Shown: positions 1 to 8,411 of the stretch, piece by piece
Numbering within the stretch: the stretch's first letter is position 1
How the letters are laid out: each line of letters begins with the position of its first letter
Assembly (NCBI GenBank): GCA_902633975.1
Contig: CACPHX010000009.1
Location: forward strand, 1-55,040
Source: an uncultured Marinoscillum sp.
GTDB taxonomy: Bacteria; Bacteroidota; Bacteroidia; Cytophagales; MED-G16
DNA: 55,040 nt
Direction of reading: 5' to 3'
The notes under the pieces: generated by a model
Told to the model about the DNA's origin: nothing
The model's database searches: none
Seen by the model: the letters and a program-made list of their open reading frames with translations, nothing else
Made by a program: the position numbers and the translations under genes

Positions 1-171
1 AACCTAGAGGAGGATGAGGAGAGAGAGGTTGAACTAGATGTCAAGGTAGAGGAAGAAAGAGAGTCAGTTGATGATGAAGAAACTGAACAAACCGATAAAG
101 AGGAGGTAAGCAGCAAAAAAGATAAAGACAATTCCCAAAAATCCTTTTTTGATACATTCGATGAAAATTAA
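1..171 (+). CDS. 3' end of an unidentified acidic-tailed protein (partial)
   Basis: This is the end of a gene that starts before the window; 56 codons are visible up to a TAA stop. The visible tail is strongly acidic, with runs of Glu and Asp broken by Lys, and finishes with the short aromatic motif FFDTFDEN. No domain can be recognised in it. The stop codon lies 11 bases inside the next gene, folB, so the two are probably translated from one mRNA. In some Bacteroidota folB lies near glnS, but nothing in this tail shows that this is glutaminyl-tRNA synthetase, so the function is left open. Confidence 0.75.
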   Translation, partial: NLEEDEEREVELDVKVEEERESVDDEETEQTDKEEVSSKKDKDNSQKSFFDTFDEN

Positions 172-523
172 AGGTTCATCTATCTCGCTTAATGACATTA
201 AATTCCATTCCAAAATTGGCCTTTATGATTTTGAGAAGCAGGAGGGTAATGATTTTATAGTAAACATATCTGTTCAGGTAGATGATCTTAGATACGATGA
301 CAAAATTTCAAGCACGGTCGATTACGGAAACATTTTTGACATAATCAATTCCGAGATGGGGAAGGAGTGTAACCTTATTGAAACCGTCGCTCACACGATC
401 TCTTCAAGAATTCATTCTGAAATCAAATCTGTAAATAATTGTAAACTAGAGATAATTAAACTTAAACCACCAATAGAGGGAGATGTTGGAAGTTCTAGCT
501 TCTTCCTCGAGACCACAAAGTAA
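161..523 (+). CDS. folB: dihydroneopterin aldolase
   Basis: FolB cleaves 7,8-dihydroneopterin to 6-hydroxymethyl-dihydropterin and glycolaldehyde in cytoplasmic folate synthesis. The 120-residue product has the family's length and landmarks: GLYDFEKQEG near residue 21 (the usual G-V/L-Y-x-E-x-x-x-x-Q region), DYGNIFDII, the LIETVAHTI helix that carries the pterin-binding Glu, and a late KLKPPI lysine motif. I chose the ATG at 161 because it gives the normal N-terminus; a TTG four codons earlier would only add a non-conserved stub. The start overlaps the preceding gene by 11 bases, and the stop is followed at once by the next gene (TAATATG). Confidence 0.93.
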   Translation: MKIKGSSISLNDIKFHSKIGLYDFEKQEGNDFIVNISVQVDDLRYDDKISSTVDYGNIFDIINSEMGKECNLIETVAHTISSRIHSEIKSVNNCKLEIIKLKPPIEGDVGSSSFFLETTK

Positions 524-524
524 T

Positions 525-920
525 ATGAGTAAGGACAATACACTTAAGGATTATATTTCAAAGGCTAAGATTATTATTGAAGATGATAAAAAGCTAAAGA
601 AATTAATTGAGGATGTCTTAGAGAAATTAAAAGAATTATCTAACGATAAAAAGTCTACAGAAAAATTAAATGAATCGCTCAGGCTCTTTATCAGAATGGT
701 CAATGCCTACACATCTAAAGAGTACACGTACGTTCCTTGGAAGACAATCTGTTTACTTGTTGCCGGCCTAATCTATTTTATTTACCCCATAGACTTAATC
801 CCAGACTTTATACCTATTGCTGGTATTATTGACGATGTAGCTCTGATTGCATGGATATATGACTCAATCAGAGAGGATATTGATAATTTTTTGGAGTGGG
901 AGAAAACAAAATTAAAATGA
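525..920 (+). CDS. YkvA/DUF1232 family membrane protein
   Basis: This is a 131-residue protein with a charged helical N-terminal half and a DUF1232 core near residues 75-115: a hydrophobic helix, then PIDLIPDFIPIAGIIDDVALI, the family's signature Pro/Asp-rich membrane-associated motif. The family's biochemical role is not established. The ATG at 525 follows the folB stop with one base between (TAATATG) and gives a plausible N-terminus MSKDN; a longer version would have to start inside folB. The TGA stop overlaps the ATG of dtd (ATGA), so the gene sits in the middle of a tightly coupled operon. The link to folate synthesis or D-aminoacyl-tRNA editing is positional only. Confidence 0.85.
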   Translation: MSKDNTLKDYISKAKIIIEDDKKLKKLIEDVLEKLKELSNDKKSTEKLNESLRLFIRMVNAYTSKEYTYVPWKTICLLVAGLIYFIYPIDLIPDFIPIAGIIDDVALIAWIYDSIREDIDNFLEWEKTKLK

Positions 921-1369
921 GAGTTGTTGTACAGAGGGTGAGTCAGTCAAACGTAAAGGTATCAGGAGAGGTAATTGGTGAAATTAAAGAAGGTCTCATG
1001 GTTCTTGTAAGTTTTGTTGATGAAGATAATGACACTGATCTTGGCTGGATGACAAAAAAAATTATCAATCTCAGAATATTTAACGATGATGAGGGGAAGA
1101 TGAATAGAAGTGTCCAGGACATAGGTGGAGATATTCTTCTTATCAGTCAGTTCACTCTCCACGGATCAACTAAGAAAGGGAATAGACCTTCTTTCATTAA
1201 GGCAGCGAAGCCAGATTTTGCAAAAGTAATGTATGAGAGATTTATTAAAGTATTAGAGCAGTCTCTGGGCAAGGAAATTCAGACCGGTGAGTTTGGTGGC
1301 GACATGAAAGTAAGTTTAATCAATGATGGGCCTACGACAATTATTGTAGATTCTAAGATTAAGGAGTGA
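917..1369 (+). CDS. dtd: D-aminoacyl-tRNA deacylase
   Basis: Dtd hydrolyses D-amino acids (and glycine) wrongly attached to tRNA. The 150-residue product has the family length and both signature regions: SQFTLHG around residue 79, and NDGPTTI near residue 138, which contains the Gly-cisPro motif (GPTT) that rejects L-aminoacyl substrates. The ATG at 917 overlaps the stop of the previous gene by ATGA and gives the canonical N-terminus MRVVVQRVSQ. Downstream it abuts the convergent secreted-protein gene with one base between stop codons and no visible terminator. Confidence 0.95.
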   Translation: MRVVVQRVSQSNVKVSGEVIGEIKEGLMVLVSFVDEDNDTDLGWMTKKIINLRIFNDDEGKMNRSVQDIGGDILLISQFTLHGSTKKGNRPSFIKAAKPDFAKVMYERFIKVLEQSLGKEIQTGEFGGDMKVSLINDGPTTIIVDSKIKE

Positions 1370-1370
1370 A

Positions 1371-3701
1371 TTATCTTGATAAATATAATTTTATTTTCTT
1401 TACCACCACATCCTTATTATCATAACCAAATTCAAAGTCAATACTAGGTATTCCAATTCCTTCATCAAAAACTCCTCCATTATAACTTTCAACTTGGCCT
1501 TCACAATAACAATCCGAGTAATATTCATCATCATTATCCCAACAAATATCTATTGATTGCCCATTAAACTTTTCAATATCTGTTTTATTACTACCTACTC
1601 CTAGACCATCTTTTGTCTGGAATTTTTTATTTGATGAAATAATTTCCCTATTTCCAAGTAAGTAATCATTAATATAAAATTCTATATCTTCTGTTTCTAC
1701 ATAATACGATCTATAGGGGTTTCCATCACATGATTGTCTATCGAAAACTTTTACATTGTCTTCACCAAATATTGTTTTTAAATCATTAATAGTTGTCTTA
1801 GAGTTGATTAAACCAAAATTATTATTAGTAACTAAATACTTATTTTCATTTTCCTCTGGGATGAATGTATAATTAAAAACTTTTTCAAATCTTCCGTCAT
1901 CACTTTTCCATCTTAAAGTGCTTTCATCAATTATTTCAATAGAATAAGAGCCTGCATCGTATGTGTTTCCCTCACTTGAACATTCCAAAGTAAATCCAAC
2001 TGTATTTTCATTCTTTGTTTCGCCACTAGAAAACTCACAGCTCTGGCTATCATATCCCCAGGAAAAATAAGAATAAATACCATTTATATCATCAGATATA
2101 TTCAGTATAATTTCAGTAGTATTAATAAAATTATTTTTATCTATGCCTTGGTTACCAGCAGCAGCTTGTTCATCAATCTCATTTAAAAATACTTTGTATT
2201 GACCTCTCTTAAATTTTGTTTCTGCATAAATATCCTCCTCAAACTCATATCGATAAAAATTATAACCAAAATTACCTCTTGAAGAAGTGAAATCAAGCTT
2301 AAAGGCATTATTATCCATAAGGGTAATTTGATAGGTTCCTCCTTCATATGTATCTCCCTCGCTAGAACAGGTGCTCTTAAGGTTTAAATGCTTTCCATCG
2401 GCAGATTTGTATCCATAAATTTTGCATCTTATACCATCAGTCATTGAATTATCATATCCTAATTCGCCTTCAACATTATTTCCATCTATTGTGAAATTTA
2501 CATAGTCATTTATTTCCTTCATCCAATCTTCTACAACTTTAGATGCTGAATATTTTCCGTCCTTGAAACTATCATTTTGGAATCTGTGAATCAATGTATG
2601 ATAAACCCAATGCTCTCTATTACTGTTATCTTGTCGAATTTTATTACCCATATCATCCAAATTGAAAAGACTATCTCTTACCGTATCCCAGTCACCCCAT
2701 CTACTTAAATTATCGATCTCTTCTTTTATCAATTTTGCTCCTTTTATTTTATACCATTTGTTTCCATCAGTCACGGTAGAGTCTATTATCTCTACAGGAG
2801 TAGGAAGATAACTCGACCAATCAGTCATAAGTGAATCAGGATAGTTTGGAGTTGGTTTTTTCATTTTATACCATTCCACCTTATTTAATTGAAATAAAAC
2901 TTTGCTCTCACTTACATTTGGTTTATTTCTTATGTTGACATTTGTAGCAATTACATATGAATGATCAGAGATATCAAATTGATAGCCTTTTTGGGTATGG
3001 CAGCCTATGAAATTGAGTTCTATATCCCGATCACCTTCTATACCACTACTGGTGTATTTTTGTATAACCAGTAAACGTTCCTTGGATGGCGATACAAAAG
3101 CCCCTACAATTTCTGAGGCAAGGCGTCCGAAATTAGAATCATAAGTGGATTGCAAAATGGTTTTACTGCCTTGTTGGTTGTTAGTAGCGGTTAGGGTTTC
3201 CTTGGAAATATACCCGTCTTTTTCGACTTTATAATTCTGGATGCTAATGCTTTCGCCTTCTGCATTTTTTATAGGAAAAGTGGAATAGGTTAAAGGGGTT
3301 TTGGTGTTAATATTATATTTATTTAGCGCCTCGGTAAAAGTGGCTTTGTGAAGCTCAAATATGCCTTTAGCTGAAAAGTCGCATTCACCTTGGCCATACG
3401 CATCAAACTTACCCTCACAGATGTCATAGCCACTGTAGGATTTGATATAGGCATCTTTGTCTGTTACTACATCTTTAACCAAAAAATCAAACCCATGTCC
3501 CTCTGGAAGACTAGCGTAATTAGATTCGCTAAGGATCATTAGTGCAAAATAACGTTCGTCTTCAGACCAGCCAATAGGGTAATATTTGGAATTTAAATAT
3601 CCTGCCTGTGTAAATTGGTTAATAGGCACTTCTGGGATAGTTTGTGAGTAGACACAAAAGTTTATTAATAATAACGAAATTAATAGTTTGTTTTTTTTCA
3701 C
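1371..3701 (-). CDS. large secreted protein with SH3-like domain and two copies of a Cys-containing repeat; function unknown
   Basis: I do not recognise a family covering this 776-residue protein. A signal peptide (KKNKLLISLLLINFCVYSQ) shows export. About residues 245-325 (VIATNVNIRNKP ... NKWYKIKG) resemble a bacterial SH3 domain. Two regions, about 406-486 and 535-612, look like copies of one domain sharing CSSEGxTYxxGxYxI. The last 150 residues contain a Cys-rich stretch with DCYCEG. The GTG at 3701 is preferred because it follows the antiporter stop with one base (TAATGTG), the junction form seen in other operons here, and puts the signal peptide at the N-terminus; an ATG six codons earlier is the alternative. 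The N-terminal half is visibly richer in G+C than the C-terminal half, so a mosaic origin is possible. Confidence 0.8.
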   Translation of the reverse strand: MKKNKLLISLLLINFCVYSQTIPEVPINQFTQAGYLNSKYYPIGWSEDERYFALMILSESNYASLPEGHGFDFLVKDVVTDKDAYIKSYSGYDICEGKFDAYGQGECDFSAKGIFELHKATFTEALNKYNINTKTPLTYSTFPIKNAEGESISIQNYKVEKDGYISKETLTATNNQQGSKTILQSTYDSNFGRLASEIVGAFVSPSKERLLVIQKYTSSGIEGDRDIELNFIGCHTQKGYQFDISDHSYVIATNVNIRNKPNVSESKVLFQLNKVEWYKMKKPTPNYPDSLMTDWSSYLPTPVEIIDSTVTDGNKWYKIKGAKLIKEEIDNLSRWGDWDTVRDSLFNLDDMGNKIRQDNSNREHWVYHTLIHRFQNDSFKDGKYSASKVVEDWMKEINDYVNFTIDGNNVEGELGYDNSMTDGIRCKIYGYKSADGKHLNLKSTCSSEGDTYEGGTYQITLMDNNAFKLDFTSSRGNFGYNFYRYEFEEDIYAETKFKRGQYKVFLNEIDEQAAAGNQGIDKNNFINTTEIILNISDDINGIYSYFSWGYDSQSCEFSSGETKNENTVGFTLECSSEGNTYDAGSYSIEIIDESTLRWKSDDGRFEKVFNYTFIPEENENKYLVTNNNFGLINSKTTINDLKTIFGEDNVKVFDRQSCDGNPYRSYYVETEDIEFYINDYLLGNREIISSNKKFQTKDGLGVGSNKTDIEKFNGQSIDICWDNDDEYYSDCYCEGQVESYNGGVFDEGIGIPSIDFEFGYDNKDVVVKKIKLYLSR

Positions 3702-3702
3702 A

Positions 3703-5019
3703 TTACTTCTTCTTAACAATCTTTTCCATAGTTAGTCCCTGCACTAAGATTGTAAATAGAACAACAGCATATGTAAGTATTAGTATAAGAGATTTAACAT
3801 CTCCCATGTCATCAGGTAAGTTAAGGGCAAGAGCTATACTAAGTCCACCTCTCAAACCTCCCCATGTTATAATTTTAGCTGTATTTTCTTCAAAATCTCT
3901 AAATTTTGAAAGGAAAATAATAGGTACAGACACTCCAATGTATCTTGATAGAACAACAAGAACTATTGTAATTACAGATAAAGCCAGGTAGACCAAATTA
4001 AAGCTGTCGAAAATTAATATAATTTCGAGTCCTATAAGAATGAAGAGTATAGCGTTTAGCGTTTCATCTAGGAGGTGCCAGAATTTATAGACATAATCTC
4101 CCATCGCAAGTTCACTATCGCCGTTCCCGTCTTTTTCTTTGATGTGTTTGTTAAGGTATAATCCTAAGATCACAACACCGAGAGGTCCAGACAGATGATA
4201 TCTTGTGGCTATCACAGAAACAAACAAAACAAGAGCAAGTGTTATTAGGACTTCTAACTCTACGTGTTCATTTTCAATGTACCTAACAAGTTTAAGACCG
4301 AAATACCCTACTATTGCCCCAAGTGCTAGACCTCCTATTACCTCAGTGAAGAATAATACCCCGACTGAGTCTAATGTAACTTCTGAACCTGTAGTTTTTG
4401 CACCTAACAGAGTTAGGAAGACTACAACTCCGATACCGTCGTTAAATAGAGATTCACCGGCAATCCTTGTCTCAGTTACGAGAGATAATTTCATCCTTTT
4501 TATTATTGATAGTACTGCAATAGGGTCAGTGGGAGCTATCAAGGAACCAAAAAGTAGACAGTCAAGATAAGTTATTCCTAGTGAGGATAACCCAAACATA
4601 GGAGCATTTAATAAGTAGTAGGTTAGACTTCCTACCACGTAGGTTGAAAATAAAACTCCAAATGAAGCAAGGAGTAGTATTGTGAGCTTATCTTTTCTTA
4701 GAATGTGGACATTGATAGACATGGCACCAGCAAATAAAAGAAATGGTAGCATGACATTCATTAGCATGAAGTTAAAGTCAAAGCTTTCGGTGATGGTGTA
4801 GGCTATATCAAGAAATGTTGGAAAGAAAAAACCAAAAATTAAGATTACTATCGAAAGCGCTATTGCTAAAATCATCAAACCGATTGTCATCGGAAGTTTG
4901 AGGAATCTTAAGTTTACAATCGAGAAGAATGAGGCCAGTATGAGTAGTATGGTTGTTAGCTCAAGGATGTCAAGCCTTTTGTTTTCAATTAAGTTATACC
5001 CTTGGTTTAGCTCTTCCAC
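3703..5019 (-). CDS. CPA1-family sodium/proton antiporter
   Basis: This is a 438-residue inner-membrane protein with about twelve hydrophobic segments. The motif ESLFNDGIGVVVFLTLL (roughly residues 190-205) holds the Asn-Asp pair typical of electroneutral CPA1 exchangers, and APTDPIAVL precedes it as in NhaP/NHE-type proteins. It should exchange cytoplasmic Na+ (or K+) for H+, fitting a marine cell. The start codon is GTG. It is the first gene of a two-gene unit with the secreted protein behind it (TAATGTG junction). Divergent from the MazG-like gene across a 51-base gap. Exact ion preference cannot be read from sequence. Confidence 0.9.
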   Translation of the reverse strand: MEELNQGYNLIENKRLDILELTTILLILASFFSIVNLRFLKLPMTIGLMILAIALSIVILIFGFFFPTFLDIAYTITESFDFNFMLMNVMLPFLLFAGAMSINVHILRKDKLTILLLASFGVLFSTYVVGSLTYYLLNAPMFGLSSLGITYLDCLLFGSLIAPTDPIAVLSIIKRMKLSLVTETRIAGESLFNDGIGVVVFLTLLGAKTTGSEVTLDSVGVLFFTEVIGGLALGAIVGYFGLKLVRYIENEHVELEVLITLALVLFVSVIATRYHLSGPLGVVILGLYLNKHIKEKDGNGDSELAMGDYVYKFWHLLDETLNAILFILIGLEIILIFDSFNLVYLALSVITIVLVVLSRYIGVSVPIIFLSKFRDFEENTAKIITWGGLRGGLSIALALNLPDDMGDVKSLILILTYAVVLFTILVQGLTMEKIVKKK

Positions 5020-5059
5020 AAAAAAATTAATCTTATTAAAGAATATGTGAAAATAACTA

Positions 5060-5067
5060 TAAATTTA
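5060..5067 (+). promoter_or_regulatory. TAnnTTTR box directly before a start codon
   Basis: TAAATTTA ends 3 bases before the ATG of the MazG-like gene. It resembles the Bacteroidota -7 element; if it is one, the mRNA begins at or next to the start codon. It also favours the ATG at 5071 over the in-frame GTG at 5047. No TTG -33 element is visible at the usual distance, and the sequence is its own reverse complement. Confidence 0.45.
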
Positions 5068-5070
5068 AAT

Positions 5071-5397
5071 ATGACTATTCAAGAAGCACAAAAAATTATT
5101 GATAACTGGATAAAAGAAAAAGGTGTCAGATATTTTAACGAACTAACTAACACAACAATACTCATGGAAGAGGTAGGCGAGCTTGCCAGAATAGTTTCTA
5201 GGAAGTATGGGGAGCAGTCATTTAAAGAGGGGGAGAAAGACCTTGATTTAGCAGATGAAATTGCTGATGTGATGTGGGTACTTATCTGTATTGCTAATCA
5301 GACAGGTGTTGACTTGACTGAAGCTTTAAAAAAAAATATTGATAAAAAAAACTCTAGAGATTCAAGAAGACATCTAGATAACAAGAAGTTAAGATAA
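5071..5397 (+). CDS. MazG-like nucleotide pyrophosphohydrolase
   Basis: The 108-residue product is a small all-alpha NTP pyrophosphohydrolase of the MazG-like group, which hydrolyses (often non-canonical) nucleoside triphosphates to monophosphate and pyrophosphate. The metal-binding pattern is visible as EEVGELAR (ExxE helix) followed by LADEIADVMW (ExxD). The ATG at 5071 is chosen over a GTG 24 bases upstream because conserved sequence begins at MTIQEAQKIID and a TAAATTTA box lies just before it. The 3' end overlaps the convergent comB by 9 bases. The natural substrate is unknown. Confidence 0.87.
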   Translation: MTIQEAQKIIDNWIKEKGVRYFNELTNTTILMEEVGELARIVSRKYGEQSFKEGEKDLDLADEIADVMWVLICIANQTGVDLTEALKKNIDKKNSRDSRRHLDNKKLR

Positions 5398-6087
5398 TAC
5401 TATCTGATTTCCTTCTAGCAAGGGAATAATCGGCTGTGTATTTACCCTTGAGCAAAATTCTATATCAATTTTATTGTCGTATCCTGACAATCTTTTCGCG
5501 TGAGAAGATAATTTCATTGTTTCTAGTATATCATTGGTGTTTTCGTGAAGAGCTTTAGCCATTAGTGCAGTGTCAGATTCAATTTCAAAGTTATTCAGAC
5601 CTGCAACGATTCCACCAGCACAAAGTGTGTCTTCTAGATTCGTTTTACCAAGCCAACCTGAACATAGAAGGATGACGTCAGATTCAGATTTCTTAATGCG
5701 GTTGATTACTGATTCAATATTAAGAAAAGAGCATAGTATTGTCATCTCTGATCCCTCTGATTTAATTATAGCTTTTGATCCGTTACTTGTGGCTATTGCT
5801 ACTTTTTTCCCCTTGATATCTTTCTCTGTTAATTTTGTTGGTGAGTTACCGTAATCAAAACCTTCAACCTTTTTACCTAGCCTCTCAGCCATTATGATGT
5901 AATCATGATCTTTCAGTCTTTTACATTCCTCTAATGAACCGATAGGCCTAACGTGATCAGCACCAAGGAAGAGGAGAGTGTTTATTGTACTTGTTGCCCT
6001 AAGTACATCTATCACTACTACTATTTTTCCTTTGTGATCGTAGTTATCAAAATCTTGATGTGTGAGGCATACATCTACGCTTCTCAT
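5389..6087 (-). CDS. comB: ComB-like 2-phosphosulfolactate phosphatase family protein
   Basis: The 232-residue product shows the ComB signature VVVIDVLRATSTI near residue 22, then AERLGKKVEGFDYGNSP and ATSNGSKAI. In methanogens ComB removes phosphate from 2-phosphosulfolactate during coenzyme M synthesis; many bacteria carry homologues without the rest of that pathway. No comA or comC is seen here, so the true substrate is uncertain. Its ATG overlaps the stop of gcvT (ATGA), so the two are co-translated, and its 3' end overlaps the convergent MazG-like gene by 9 bases. Confidence 0.85.
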   Translation of the reverse strand: MRSVDVCLTHQDFDNYDHKGKIVVVIDVLRATSTINTLLFLGADHVRPIGSLEECKRLKDHDYIIMAERLGKKVEGFDYGNSPTKLTEKDIKGKKVAIATSNGSKAIIKSEGSEMTILCSFLNIESVINRIKKSESDVILLCSGWLGKTNLEDTLCAGGIVAGLNNFEIESDTALMAKALHENTNDILETMKLSSHAKRLSGYDNKIDIEFCSRVNTQPIIPLLEGNQIVLS

Positions 6088-7166
6088 ATGAATGGTCTTT
6101 TGGTAATTATAGCCTCAATTTTTTTTCCACGAACTTCTATGAATATTGACTTTGATTCTTTGTTTTCTTTGTAATTGATATATCCCATTCCTATAGCTTT
6201 TTTTGTGTATGGTGAAATTGATCCACTTGTAACTTCACCAATAAGCAATCCTTCTGAATTTAAAATTTTATATCCTTTTCTAGGTATACCTTTATCCTTT
6301 AATGTAAAACCAATTAATATTTTACTTGGTTTTTTTTCTCTGTCTCTACTAACAATTTCACTCCCTATAAATTCTATATCTTTCTTGCATATCCATCCAA
6401 GTCCCGCCTCAATAGGATTTATTGAGTCATCAATATCGTTGCCATGTAGACAAAATCCCATTTCTAGTCTCAGAGTATCTCTTGCCCCAAGACCGATAGG
6501 CTTAATATTATACTCTTCTCCTTCACTCATGATTGCACTCCACAATGTTTCAGCAAATTCATTTTTTACATATAGCTCAAAACCACCTGCTCCAGTATAT
6601 CCTGTGGCAGATATCACCACATTACCATACTTACTGGTATCTTTCTCAACAAATGTGTAGTACTTTACACTTGAGAGGTCTTTATCAAATAATTTACTGC
6701 ACACTTTTTCCGCATTTGGTCCCTGAACTGCAAAAAGAGAGATTTGATCTGAATGGTTTTTTATTTCAACATTATAATCGTTATTCTCATTTAACCATAG
6801 GAAGTCTTTCTCCATGTTAGAAGCGTTTACTACTAACATATATTTATTTGAGCCCATATCGTAGACCAGTAGGTCATCTATAATACCGCCAGACCTGTTA
6901 AGTATTGATGAGTACTGTACCTTGCCCTGCTCAAGTTTATTAATATCATTGGTTGTTACCATCTGTAAAAATTTTTTTGAATTTTCACCAGAAACAAAGA
7001 ATTCTCCCATGTGTGATACATCGAAAACACCTACCTCATCTCTTACACAGATATGTTCCTCTGCGATTGAAGTATACCACATGGGCATATTGTATCCAGC
7101 AAAAGGAACCATTTTAGCATTATTTTCTAAGTGAAATTTTTCGTTTTGGAGAGCTTTAGAATTCAT
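6084..7166 (-). CDS. gcvT: aminomethyltransferase, glycine cleavage T protein
   Basis: GcvT transfers the methylene group from the aminomethyl-lipoyl H protein to tetrahydrofolate and releases ammonia. The 360-residue length is standard. Family motifs are present: VPFAGYNMPMWY near residue 20, FDVSHMGEF near 49, GGIIDDLLVY with the catalytic-region Asp near 96, YTGAGGFELYV near 191, and the C-terminal barrel with GEVTSGSISPYTKKAIGMGY. It lies between rnhB and comB on the minus strand and overlaps comB by 4 bases. A TATCTTTG box lies 4 bases before its ATG, so it may have its own promoter. The P, H and L proteins are outside the window. Confidence 0.95.
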   Translation of the reverse strand: MNSKALQNEKFHLENNAKMVPFAGYNMPMWYTSIAEEHICVRDEVGVFDVSHMGEFFVSGENSKKFLQMVTTNDINKLEQGKVQYSSILNRSGGIIDDLLVYDMGSNKYMLVVNASNMEKDFLWLNENNDYNVEIKNHSDQISLFAVQGPNAEKVCSKLFDKDLSSVKYYTFVEKDTSKYGNVVISATGYTGAGGFELYVKNEFAETLWSAIMSEGEEYNIKPIGLGARDTLRLEMGFCLHGNDIDDSINPIEAGLGWICKKDIEFIGSEIVSRDREKKPSKILIGFTLKDKGIPRKGYKILNSEGLLIGEVTSGSISPYTKKAIGMGYINYKENKESKSIFIEVRGKKIEAIITKRPFI

Positions 7167-7170
7167 TTTT

Positions 7171-7178
7171 CAAAGATA
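7171..7178 (-). promoter_or_regulatory. TAnnTTTG box directly before gcvT
   Basis: On the minus strand TATCTTTG, a full match to the Bacteroidota -7 consensus, ends 4 bases before the gcvT ATG. It lies in the 28-base gap after rnhB and could start a leaderless gcvT-comB transcript. No clear -33 TTG is seen upstream. Confidence 0.5.
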
Positions 7179-7194
7179 ACTTTTAAAGTCTAAT

Positions 7195-7770
7195 TTATAT
7201 TAGTTTAAATGATTTCCTGTGTAATTCAGTTATACCAAATTTTTTGATTGCATCCCTGTGAGATTTTGTAGGGTATCCAAAATTTTTATGCCAATCGTAT
7301 TGATTATGTTTTTCTGATAATTTTTTCATTAGCTTATCCCTGTAGTTTTTTGCAATTATTGAAGCTGCAGCTATACTTAAATATTTTGAGTCCCCTTTTA
7401 TGATACATCTATGCTCTATGTCTTTATATTTTTTAAATTTATTTCCATCTACTATTATATATTTTGGTATTACCCTTAAATTTTCTAGTGCAGCATGCAT
7501 AGCAGATATTGATGCATTTAAAATATTTTCTTTATCAATCCTTTCATTATCTATTTCTGATACAGACCAAGCTAAGGCGCTGGATTTTATTTCTTTTTCG
7601 ATAAGAATTCTTTTTTTAGGACTAATTGTTTTAGAATCTTTTATTGACTCGTTAGAGTAGTTGTTCGGAAAGATAACCGACGCAGCAACGACCGGTCCAG
7701 CAATGCATCCTCTTCCGACCTCATCACAACCTGCCTCAAGAACTTTACTCTGATAACATGATTTTAACAC
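7195..7770 (-). CDS. rnhB: ribonuclease HII
   Basis: RNase HII cuts the RNA strand of RNA/DNA hybrids and removes single ribonucleotides from DNA. The 191-residue product has the catalytic signature LEAGCDEVGRGC near residue 11 (Asp-Glu-x-Gly-Arg-Gly), a central VDGNKF, and DSKYLSIAAASIIAK with the conserved Lys/Asp cluster, then the C-terminal GYPTKSHRDAI. The first codon is GTG; no in-frame ATG lies nearer the conserved region. It heads a minus-strand group with gcvT and comB, 28 bases before gcvT. Confidence 0.93.
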   Translation of the reverse strand: MLKSCYQSKVLEAGCDEVGRGCIAGPVVAASVIFPNNYSNESIKDSKTISPKKRILIEKEIKSSALAWSVSEIDNERIDKENILNASISAMHAALENLRVIPKYIIVDGNKFKKYKDIEHRCIIKGDSKYLSIAAASIIAKNYRDKLMKKLSEKHNQYDWHKNFGYPTKSHRDAIKKFGITELHRKSFKLI

Positions 7771-7851
7771 TTTTTAAGAATTTTATTTTACTAATAAAAC
7801 AATTTTTTTAGAACTATGTCGTCTAAAGAGTATAGAGTTTAAATCTATTTT

Positions 7852-8319
7852 ATGAAAAAGATACTTATTGCACTTTTACTAATAATCTCAACGAATGTGG
7901 TAAACCATGTTTATGCTCAGGTTAGATCTGATTTGAGGCAGAGTATAGGTGAGATAAGAAAAAATAATATAGATAGTCAGAGTCCTCTAAGTGAACTTAG
8001 GCTTGACGAGAGTCAGAAACAGAGGCTTAGATCCATCAACAGCATGTTCGACGTGTTAATCTCTGGTCTTAGAAAAGAGGTGAAAAGGATGAAACTTGAG
8101 ATAGAGTTAGAAAAATTAAATGATAAGATTGATGTTGAAAAGATCAATAAACTTTTTGACAGAATTGCTCAGACCCAAGCCTCAATCTGGAAGGAGACCT
8201 TCAAGAAGGAGCAAGAAATTAAATCAATGCTAAATGAGAGGCAGCTCATCATGCATGAAAAAATTATAAATAGAAGTTTTAGGAATGCTAAGAAGGCAAA
8301 TCCTAATAACAAAAGATAG
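7852..8319 (+). CDS. Spy/CpxP-like periplasmic helical protein
   Basis: The 155-residue product has a clear signal peptide (MKKILIALLLIISTNVVNHVYA, cut before Gln) and a mature part that is almost wholly charged helix. The pattern LDESQKQRLRSINSMFDVLI, a central Lys/Glu-rich turn, then LFDRIAQTQASIWKETFKKEQEIKSMLNERQ resembles the helical hairpin of Spy/CpxP/LTXXQ proteins, which act as periplasmic chaperones or stress sensors. The similarity is by pattern only. The gene stands alone and is followed by the clearest intrinsic terminator in this part of the window. Confidence 0.65.
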   Translation: MKKILIALLLIISTNVVNHVYAQVRSDLRQSIGEIRKNNIDSQSPLSELRLDESQKQRLRSINSMFDVLISGLRKEVKRMKLEIELEKLNDKIDVEKINKLFDRIAQTQASIWKETFKKEQEIKSMLNERQLIMHEKIINRSFRNAKKANPNNKR

Positions 8320-8372
8320 TGAATAGAGAACAAGTTTCTTACTAAGTAAAGTTTAACAACAATTCATACATA

Positions 8373-8400
8373 AAGCCCGAGAGATCGGGCTTTTCTTTAT
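8373..8400 (+). terminator. intrinsic terminator after the Spy-like gene
   Basis: AAGCCCGA (8373-8380) and TCGGGCTT (8385-8392) pair around a GAGA loop and are followed by a T-rich tail TTTTCTTTAT. It separates the Spy-like gene from the MATE gene on the same strand. Its tail overlaps the TATATTTA box of the next gene. Confidence 0.9.
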
Positions 8401-8405
8401 ATTTA
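8398..8405 (+). promoter_or_regulatory. TAnnTTTR box before the MATE gene
   Basis: TATATTTA ends 6 bases before the ATG and begins inside the T-tail of the preceding terminator. It may be a -7 element giving an almost leaderless transcript, but T-rich terminator sequence could create such a match by chance. Confidence 0.35.
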
Positions 8406-8411
8406 CTCCTG

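Noticed and set aside
3644-4570. Open frames on the plus strand opposite the secreted protein and antiporter (3644-3991, 4205-4570)
   Set aside because: They lie wholly or mostly antisense to the two well-supported minus-strand genes, have low-complexity Ser/Thr/Pro-rich translations and show no family motif.
6175-6660. A 161-codon plus-strand frame opposite gcvT
   Set aside because: It mirrors the conserved gcvT coding sequence and shows no domain; its length follows from the rarity of antisense stops there.
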